Positions 6,704 through 11,038 of a stretch of DNA of 11,038 nt are shown in pieces; position 1 is the first letter of the stretch; each line of letters begins with the position of its first letter. The notes beneath the pieces are model-generated. The model did not search any database, was not told the origin of the DNA, and was given only the letters and a program-made list of their open reading frames with translations. Source of the DNA: CAZCBD01 sp964496755 (GTDB taxonomy: Bacteria; Bacteroidota; Ignavibacteria; Ignavibacteriales; Melioribacteraceae); contig CAZCBD010000084.1 of the NCBI GenBank assembly GCA_964496755.1, positions 1 to 11,038 of the forward strand. Direction: 5' to 3'. Made by a program: the position numbers and the translations under genes.

Positions 6704-7462
6704 TTAATTATCTTTAACAGATTTGCTTTCTTCATCTGAGAAAACCATTTTTTTAATTACGCCGGAATTATAATAAGGAATTACATTGAAAATACCAACT
6801 TTAGAAATAGAATTGATATCATTTTCAAATCCATTTTCAATTAGTAACTTACCATGCTCACATTCATGCAGCATTTTATTTATATTTTCGCCAAAACTAT
6901 TAGCCAAGGAAAGTGAAGCTTTTGCAGCATCTGAAAGCTCAATATTTTCTTTTTCTTTTTTTATTTCTTCAATTAATTTACCGGCACAAACCGTATCTTC
7001 AATACAAAACATACCCGAGGCTCCGGCACAAAGTATTTGAATATCCAAGTTAAGCTTAATCAGATGTTTTGTAATCGTATTAATATTATTGAATGTGGCA
7101 ATAAATAGATTTTCGGAAAATTTAGCTTTAACAATGGCTTTCGAACCATTTGTAGTATATAAAATAATAGATTTACCTTGAATAGCATCACTTGTATATT
7201 CAAGCGGTGAATTACCCAAGGTAAATCCTTCAATTTTTTTTGTATTTCTTTCACCACCAAGAATGGTTTGTCCGCCAAACGCATTCCCTGAAACTTTCAT
7301 TGCAAATTCAATTGTACCAACAGGTACAATTTCTCTTGCTCCGTTTTCCAATGCGGTTACAATTGTTGATGAGGCTCTTAAAACATCAATTACAACTGTT
7401 GTTTTCTTTGCAAAATACAATTCATCAACATTTAATGGCGAAAGTAATACATGTATTTTCAT
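6704..7462 (-). CDS. comB: 2-phosphosulfolactate phosphatase (ComB family)
   Basis: Starting at ATG 7462 the protein has 252 residues, a normal length for ComB. In methanogens this Mg-dependent phosphatase turns 2-phosphosulfolactate into sulfolactate on the way to coenzyme M. Many bacteria carry homologues whose role is not settled. Family motifs are DVLRASSTIVTAL (26-38), GGERN (69-73), GFTLGNSP (79-86), TTNGSKA (103-109) and CAGASGMFCIEDTVCAG (145-161). The C-terminal segment GFENDINSISKVGIFNVIPY (211-230) is also typical. A frame opening at a TTG at 7498 would add 12 residues inside gcvT; those residues do not resemble the family, so ATG 7462 is preferred. This leaves a single base between the gcvT stop and the start, implying coupled translation. 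No ComA (phosphosulfolactate synthase) or ComC-type dehydrogenase lies in the window, so the substrate in this organism is uncertain. Confidence 0.88.
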   Translation of the reverse strand: MKIHVLLSPLNVDELYFAKKTTVVIDVLRASSTIVTALENGAREIVPVGTIEFAMKVSGNAFGGQTILGGERNTKKIEGFTLGNSPLEYTSDAIQGKSIILYTTNGSKAIVKAKFSENLFIATFNNINTITKHLIKLNLDIQILCAGASGMFCIEDTVCAGKLIEEIKKEKENIELSDAAKASLSLANSFGENINKMLHECEHGKLLIENGFENDINSISKVGIFNVIPYYNSGVIKKMVFSDEESKSVKDN

Positions 7463-7463
7463 T

Positions 7464-8552
7464 TTATACTCTAGAGTCGATAAAAGGTAATTTAACAATT
7501 TTTGCAGGAATTTCTTTGTTGCGTATCACAAAACTAACATTATTACCAACTTTAGCATGCTCAATATCGACATAACCCAAAGCAATAGGTTTATCTAGAA
7601 CAGGGCTTACGGTACCACTTGTAATAACCCCCACTTTTTTACCCTCAACAGCTAAATCATAGCCATGGCGTGGAAATACTTTGGATTCTGCTACCATTGC
7701 AACTAATTTTCTTGTAGGGCCGTTTTCTTTTACTTTCGAGATAACATCGCTACCAATAAAAGCACCTTTTTTTAATTTAGTGATCCAACCCAATCCTGCT
7801 TCTATCGGGTTTGTTGTTGCATCAATGTCATTACCATATAAACAATAACCCATTTCCAATCTCAAAGAATCTCTGGCACCTAAGCCAATTGGTTGAATAT
7901 CAAATTCTTTCCCGGCATTAAATAATTCATTCCAAAGTTTACGAGCAACAGATTCATCTCCTTTGAAATAAATTTCGTAACCGATTTCACCTGTATAACC
8001 GGTTCGTGACAAAATCACATCGATGCCGGCAACTTTAGTTTTAAAAAAAGTATAATACTCGAGATTAATTTCATCAGCACAGATTTTTTGAATTGTTTCT
8101 TTTGAATTTTTGCCTTGAACAGCCAACAAAGAATATTCGTCGCTTTGGTTATTAAGTTCAGCTTCGAATTTGTTGTTTTTATTCATCCATTCAAAATCTT
8201 TATCAACATTAGAACCGTTAATAACTAAAAAGAATTCATTTTCGGCAACGCGATAAACTAAAAGATCATCAACAATTCCGCCATCTTCATAACACATAGC
8301 CGAATACTGAACTTTTCCCGGCGTTAATTTCGAAGCATCATTTGTAGTTATATGTTGTACAAAGTCAAGTGCTTGGTTACCTGTTACAATTACTTCGCCC
8401 ATGTGTGAAACATCAAATACACCAACCGTTTTGCGAACATGATTATGTTCTTTAATCATAGAACCATATTGAATAGGCATTTCAAATCCGGCAAACTCAA
8501 CTATCTTTGCACCTAATTCTTTGTGAATTTCATAAAATTTTGTACGTTTCAT
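7464..8552 (-). CDS. gcvT: Aminomethyltransferase (glycine cleavage system T protein)
   Basis: This 362-residue protein has the normal length for GcvT. It moves the methylene group from the aminomethyl-lipoyl arm of the H protein to tetrahydrofolate, releasing ammonia, in the cytoplasmic glycine cleavage system. Visible marks are GAKIVEFAGFEMPIQYG (14-30) and VGVFDVSHMGEV (43-54). GGIVDDLLVY (91-100) contains the catalytic aspartate region at Asp95/Asp96. SRTGYTGEIGYEIY (182-195) is the folate-binding part, and GLGARDSLRLEMGYCLYGND (223-242) and NPIEAGLGW (248-256) follow. The C-terminal barrel domain includes HGYDL, TSGTVSPVL and IALGYVD. The related dimethylglycine and sarcosine oxidase domains are longer fusions, so a true T protein is likely. 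The ATG at 8552 is 8 bp from the transaldolase stop, and the TAGG of that stop serves as a modest ribosome-binding site. Partner genes gcvH and gcvP are not in the window. Confidence 0.96.
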   Translation of the reverse strand: MKRTKFYEIHKELGAKIVEFAGFEMPIQYGSMIKEHNHVRKTVGVFDVSHMGEVIVTGNQALDFVQHITTNDASKLTPGKVQYSAMCYEDGGIVDDLLVYRVAENEFFLVINGSNVDKDFEWMNKNNKFEAELNNQSDEYSLLAVQGKNSKETIQKICADEINLEYYTFFKTKVAGIDVILSRTGYTGEIGYEIYFKGDESVARKLWNELFNAGKEFDIQPIGLGARDSLRLEMGYCLYGNDIDATTNPIEAGLGWITKLKKGAFIGSDVISKVKENGPTRKLVAMVAESKVFPRHGYDLAVEGKKVGVITSGTVSPVLDKPIALGYVDIEHAKVGNNVSFVIRNKEIPAKIVKLPFIDSRV

Positions 8553-8560
8553 TTCATTAC

Positions 8561-9205
8561 CTACATGTTTAATTTATTCCAATCGGCAAGGAATTTTTCC
8601 AAGCCTATGTCAGTTAAAGGATGTCCGAATAATTTTGTAATAACACTAAAAGGAATAGTTGCAACATCAGCACCTAATTCAGCCGCATGAATTAAATGTA
8701 GCGGATGTCTGATACTTGCAACCAAGACTTCTGTTTCATAACCGTAATTATCATAAATTGTAATAATTTGTCTGATTAATTCCATTCCATCGTGGCTAAT
8801 GTCATCTAACCGGCCAACAAATGGTGAAATGTAAGTGGCGCCTGCTTTTGCTGCCAACAATGCCTGAGCAGGCGAAAAACACAAGGTTACATTTGTTTTA
8901 ATGCCTTCGGAGGAAAGTGTTTTAACAGCTTTAATTCCTTCTTTAATTAAAGGTACTTTTACAACTATATTTTTATGGATCTTAACTAATTCGTGTGCTT
9001 CTTTAATTATTCCATCATAATTTGTAGAAACAACTTCGGCGCTAATTGGTCCGTCAACAATTTCACATATTTCTTTTAATAATTCCTCAAAATTCTTTCC
9101 TTCTTTTGCAACTAATGATGGATTTGTTGTAACACCATCTAATACTCCCATTGATGCTGCTTCTTTAATTTCATCAATGTTTGCCGTATCAATAAAAAAT
9201 TTCAT
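8561..9205 (-). CDS. tal: Small (TalC/MipB/FSA-type) transaldolase
   Basis: This 214-residue protein belongs to the short transaldolase subfamily, which forms decameric Schiff-base aldolases. It has the signature start MKFFIDTANIDEIKEA, GVTTNPSLVAKEG (24-36), Lys83 in VVKVPL as the Schiff-base lysine, NVTLCFSPAQALLAAKAGA (105-123) and SPFVGRLDD (127-135). The choice between transaldolase and fructose-6-phosphate aldolase can be read from key positions. E. coli FSA has Gln59 and Tyr131, whereas this protein has Glu57 and Phe129, the transaldolase pattern, with Thr107 conserved. I therefore call it a pentose-phosphate transaldolase exchanging dihydroxyacetone units between sugar phosphates. The ATG at 9205 has an excellent GGAGG seven bases upstream. 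It is the first gene after the window's only sizeable gap and probably starts a transcript, or is at least strongly translated. Confidence 0.94.
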   Translation of the reverse strand: MKFFIDTANIDEIKEAASMGVLDGVTTNPSLVAKEGKNFEELLKEICEIVDGPISAEVVSTNYDGIIKEAHELVKIHKNIVVKVPLIKEGIKAVKTLSSEGIKTNVTLCFSPAQALLAAKAGATYISPFVGRLDDISHDGMELIRQIITIYDNYGYETEVLVASIRHPLHLIHAAELGADVATIPFSVITKLFGHPLTDIGLEKFLADWNKLNM

Positions 9206-9288
9206 TTATATTCCTCCGAAAAAACATTTTTTTAGTTTTAAAAATTACAAATATTAATTAAGATAAAAAAAACAATAAAACTTGATTT
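9206..9288 (-). promoter_or_regulatory. Intergenic gap before tal; possible promoter
   Basis: This 83-bp AT-rich gap between rng and tal is the longest non-coding stretch between genes here. On the minus strand it holds a T-run just after rng without a convincing hairpin. A weak sigma70-like pair TTGTTT (9275-9270) and TATTTG (9253-9248) has 16-bp spacing; the TATTTG also resembles the end of the Bacteroidetes TAnnTTTG element. Each box matches its consensus at only about half the positions, so the gap is only the most likely promoter place in the window. Confidence 0.25.
9213..9217 (-). promoter_or_regulatory. Shine-Dalgarno GGAGG for transaldolase
   Basis: GGAGG lies at 9217-9213 on the minus strand, seven bases from the ATG at 9205. 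This is optimal spacing and the cleanest ribosome-binding site in the window. It fixes the tal start and shows that this organism uses Shine-Dalgarno initiation for at least some genes. Confidence 0.8.
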
Positions 9289-10863
9289 TTAGGAAAACTC
9301 TTCAGTTAAATCCTTGGTAGTTTCAAATGAATAAATTTTAAAATCATCCGGACTTATCTTTATATCTTCTTCCAAGATCAGTTTTATTCCATAGCGAAAT
9401 TTTAATTTTGTTAATTTTGAAATAAATCCCTTTTTCAATTCTCTTCCCAAATGAGGATTAACATGTAAAACTAATTTCCTTTCATTTCCAACCATTTTAT
9501 ATCGTTTCAACCAATCTTCGATATCATGAATTAAATTGGAACGTTTTGTAAGTAAGCCGGTTCCTCTGCAATAAGGGCAAACTTCATTTGTAGATTGAAT
9601 TATATTTTCACGTATTCTTTGACGAGTAATCTGAATTAATCCGAAATCCGTCATCGGCAATAAAGCTGTTTTTGCTCTATCCTTTTTAAATTCTTTTTTC
9701 AATTCATCATAAATTTTCTTTCGATTTTTATCATCAGCCAAATCAATAAAATCAACAACTATCAGTCCGCCAATATCACGCAAGCGTAGTTGGCGCACAA
9801 TTTCCCGTGATGCTTCCAAATCCGTTTTCAGTGAATTCAGTTCTTGTTCTTTTTTTGCAGCATATCTACCGGAATTTACATCAATAACATACATTGCCTC
9901 TGTCGGTTCAATAACAATATGCCCTCCACTCGGAAGAAAAACTTTTCTGCCCATCATTGTTTTTATTTGTTCTTCCAATCCAAATGTCTCGAAAATCGGC
10001 TCATCATCTTTGTAATATTCAATTTTATCAAGATATTCCGGTTGAATTAACTTTAAATAGTTTCTAATTTCTTTGAACATTTTCTTTGAATCAACAAAAA
10101 CCTTTTGAATATCGGGAGTGAAAAAATCTCGGAACACACTGATTGTAGTAGAAACATCCTCATATAATAATTTAGGAGGGTTACTTTTTTGAGCATCGTG
10201 TAAGATTTGTTCCCAAGTTTTCATTAAAAATTTCAAATCACTTTCCAAAGCTTCTTCGGTTTGATCTTGTGCTGCGGTTCTTATAATTAAACCGCAATTT
10301 CTGGGAATAACGCTTCGGGCTAATCTTCTTAGGCGTCTTCGTTCTTTAAAATCTTGAATTTTTTTTGAAATTCCGACTTTTTTATCGAACGGAAGAAGAA
10401 CACAAAATCGGCCGGGCAACGATATAGAAGAAGTAACACGAACACCTTTATTTCCAACAGGTTCCTTTATAACTTGCACTAAAATTTCATTACCCTTTTT
10501 AATCTTGCTTAAAATTGCTTCAATATTTATGTGGCGATTATTTTTTGAACTACCATTATCATCGTCGTCATCATCGTCGTCATAAATATCGTCGGTTATA
10601 TTTCCCGTAAAAATTCCTTGTAAAGCATCCAAGCGGTCGCCTATATCGGAAAAGTGTAAAAAGGCATCATGCTTCTGACCTATTTCAATAAATGCCGCTT
10701 TTATGCCGGGTAAAACTCTTGCAACTTTGCCTAAATAAACATCGCCAACCGTTCTTCTTTTTTCTGAAGATTCCACAAAAAAATCAACAAGTTTGCTATC
10801 TTCGGTTATAGCCACTCTTGTTTGTGTTGTGGATGAATTAATAATTATTTCTTTTTGTATCAT
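9289..10863 (-). CDS. rng: Ribonuclease G (RNase E/G family)
   Basis: This 524-residue endoribonuclease cuts single-stranded AU-rich RNA from the 5' end, in 16S rRNA maturation and mRNA decay. It begins with the family opening MIQKEIIINSS and an S1 domain (about 37-145: VGDVYLGKVARVLPGIKAAFIEIG ... FLHFSDI). This is interrupted at 91-110 by an acidic, Ser/Asn-rich insert with eight aspartates in a row (95-102). The 5'-sensor and RNase-H-like parts follow, with GVRVTSSISLPGR (140-152). The catalytic metal site is DVNSGR (328-333, Asp328 and Asn330) together with Asp371 in VVDFIDL. The zinc-link CPYCRGTG (429-436, Cys429 and Cys432) holds the dimer interface. It lacks the long C-terminal degradosome scaffold of RNase E, so RNase G is the better name. 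The ATG at 10863 has a weak GAG ribosome-binding site 25 bp after the preceding frame. Confidence 0.95.
   Translation of the reverse strand: MIQKEIIINSSTTQTRVAITEDSKLVDFFVESSEKRRTVGDVYLGKVARVLPGIKAAFIEIGQKHDAFLHFSDIGDRLDALQGIFTGNITDDIYDDDDDDDDNGSSKNNRHINIEAILSKIKKGNEILVQVIKEPVGNKGVRVTSSISLPGRFCVLLPFDKKVGISKKIQDFKERRRLRRLARSVIPRNCGLIIRTAAQDQTEEALESDLKFLMKTWEQILHDAQKSNPPKLLYEDVSTTISVFRDFFTPDIQKVFVDSKKMFKEIRNYLKLIQPEYLDKIEYYKDDEPIFETFGLEEQIKTMMGRKVFLPSGGHIVIEPTEAMYVIDVNSGRYAAKKEQELNSLKTDLEASREIVRQLRLRDIGGLIVVDFIDLADDKNRKKIYDELKKEFKKDRAKTALLPMTDFGLIQITRQRIRENIIQSTNEVCPYCRGTGLLTKRSNLIHDIEDWLKRYKMVGNERKLVLHVNPHLGRELKKGFISKLTKLKFRYGIKLILEEDIKISPDDFKIYSFETTKDLTEEFS
10558..10581 (-). repeat. In-frame aspartate-codon repeat within rng
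   Basis: Eight consecutive Asp codons are built from two copies of a 12-base unit (two GAC then two GAT). They encode residues 95-102 of RNase G, inside a loop of the S1 domain. The unit length keeps the reading frame if copies are gained or lost. The loop position suggests tolerance rather than a catalytic role. Confidence 0.85.
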
Positions 10864-10888
10864 TTATTTTCTCAAACTTTTTTATAAA

Positions 10889-11038
10889 CTATGAATAAAC
10901 CCAATACATAACTCGTTCTTTAAATTTTCGGTTTATTTCTTTTAAATTTTCTATTTGCACTCTTTTATTTTTAATATTTAAGGTATGTGCATTTATAATT
11001 TCAATAATATTTTGTGTGTGTTTTTCAGATAAAACTTT
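10889..11038 (-). CDS. C-terminal end of an unidentified protein (runs off right edge)
   Basis: One minus-strand frame is open from the window edge for 49 codons and ends with TAG at 10891-10889; the other two minus-strand frames hit stops within 15 codons. The peptide is mostly charged and looks helical (NIIEIINAH, then a Lys/Arg/Glu-rich stretch RVQIENLKEINRKFKERV) and ends in the aromatic MYWVYS. I do not recognise a family and assign no function. It lies 25 bp upstream of rng on the same strand, as expected for a preceding operon gene. The open length is short enough that chance cannot be fully excluded. Confidence 0.5.
   Translation of the reverse strand, partial: KVLSEKHTQNIIEIINAHTLNIKNKRVQIENLKEINRKFKERVMYWVYS

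Noticed and set aside
7463..7498. TTG-initiated N-terminal extension of comB by 12 residues
   Set aside because: The extension lies inside the gcvT coding end and does not look like the family, whose proteins begin near MKIHVLLSP. The ATG at 7462 fits both length and homology.
7240..7575. Plus-strand leucine/glutamine-rich open frame crossing the comB/gcvT junction
   Set aside because: It is antisense to two clear genes. Its low-complexity Leu/Gln content reflects the complement of their codons, and there is no ribosome-binding site or conserved motif.
9254..9288. Possible rho-independent terminator after rng (T-run at 9263-9275 on the minus strand)
   Set aside because: Only a weak AAAA/TTTT pairing precedes the T-run and there is no GC stem, so a terminator is not supported.
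10558..10581. Short tandem repeat considered as a regulatory or CRISPR-like repeat
   Set aside because: It is an in-frame aspartate-codon repeat inside rng, with no spacers and only two 12-base units.
1..11038. A novel defence, mobile or biosynthetic system
   Set aside because: All complete genes but the small barrel match well-known families, base composition is even, and I see no transposase, integrase, inverted repeats, toxin-antitoxin pair, RNA structure or array. The region reads as ordinary housekeeping chromosome.

Overview
The window is a low-GC (about one third G+C by eye), very tightly packed stretch of bacterial chromosome. Every gene that can be supported lies on the minus strand, so the genes read from right to left: an unidentified C-terminus at the right edge, ribonuclease G (rng), a small transaldolase (tal), aminomethyltransferase (gcvT), a 2-phosphosulfolactate phosphatase-family protein (comB), the DNA translocase ftsK, lolA, a flippase-like LPG_synthase_TM/UPF0104 membrane protein, a small outer-membrane beta-barrel protein, undecaprenyl-diphosphatase (uppP), a cyclophilin (ppi), and the N-terminus of the DNA polymerase III delta subunit (holA), which runs off the left edge.

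The host is an AT-rich Gram-negative bacterium. LolA, a secreted beta-barrel protein, and signal peptides ending in ...AQ point to the Bacteroidota/Chlorobiota (FCB) side. Unlike typical Bacteroidetes, several genes have good Shine-Dalgarno sequences (GGAGG before tal, AGGAGG before ppi, GGAAGG near the flippase-like gene). Together with the gene content this suggests Ignavibacteria or a relative. That placement is an inference from style, not from a search.

Layout: rng (9289-10863) is followed by the only sizeable gap in the window (83 bp, 9206-9288), the likeliest place for an internal promoter. From tal to holA the genes are separated by at most 17 bp or overlap: gcvT/comB by 1 bp, lolA/flippase-like by up to 26 bp, beta-barrel/uppP by a 4-bp ATGA overlap, and the uppP stop codon lies inside the ppi ribosome-binding site. 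This looks like one long co-transcribed unit with translational coupling. There is no gap over 300 bases, and I see no RNA gene, mobile element, CRISPR array or plus-strand gene.

Functionally there are two blocks. Right of centre are RNA turnover and central metabolism (RNase G, transaldolase, glycine-cleavage T protein, ComB). Left of centre is a cell-envelope and division run (FtsK, LolA, flippase-like protein, outer-membrane barrel, UppP), followed by a proline isomerase and the clamp-loader subunit. I find ordinary housekeeping genes and no convincing new system. The points most worth a second look are the envelope gene run with its unassigned barrel and flippase-like proteins, the comB gene without visible pathway partners, the 18-bp duplication at the ppi/holA junction, and a poly-aspartate insertion in RNase G.
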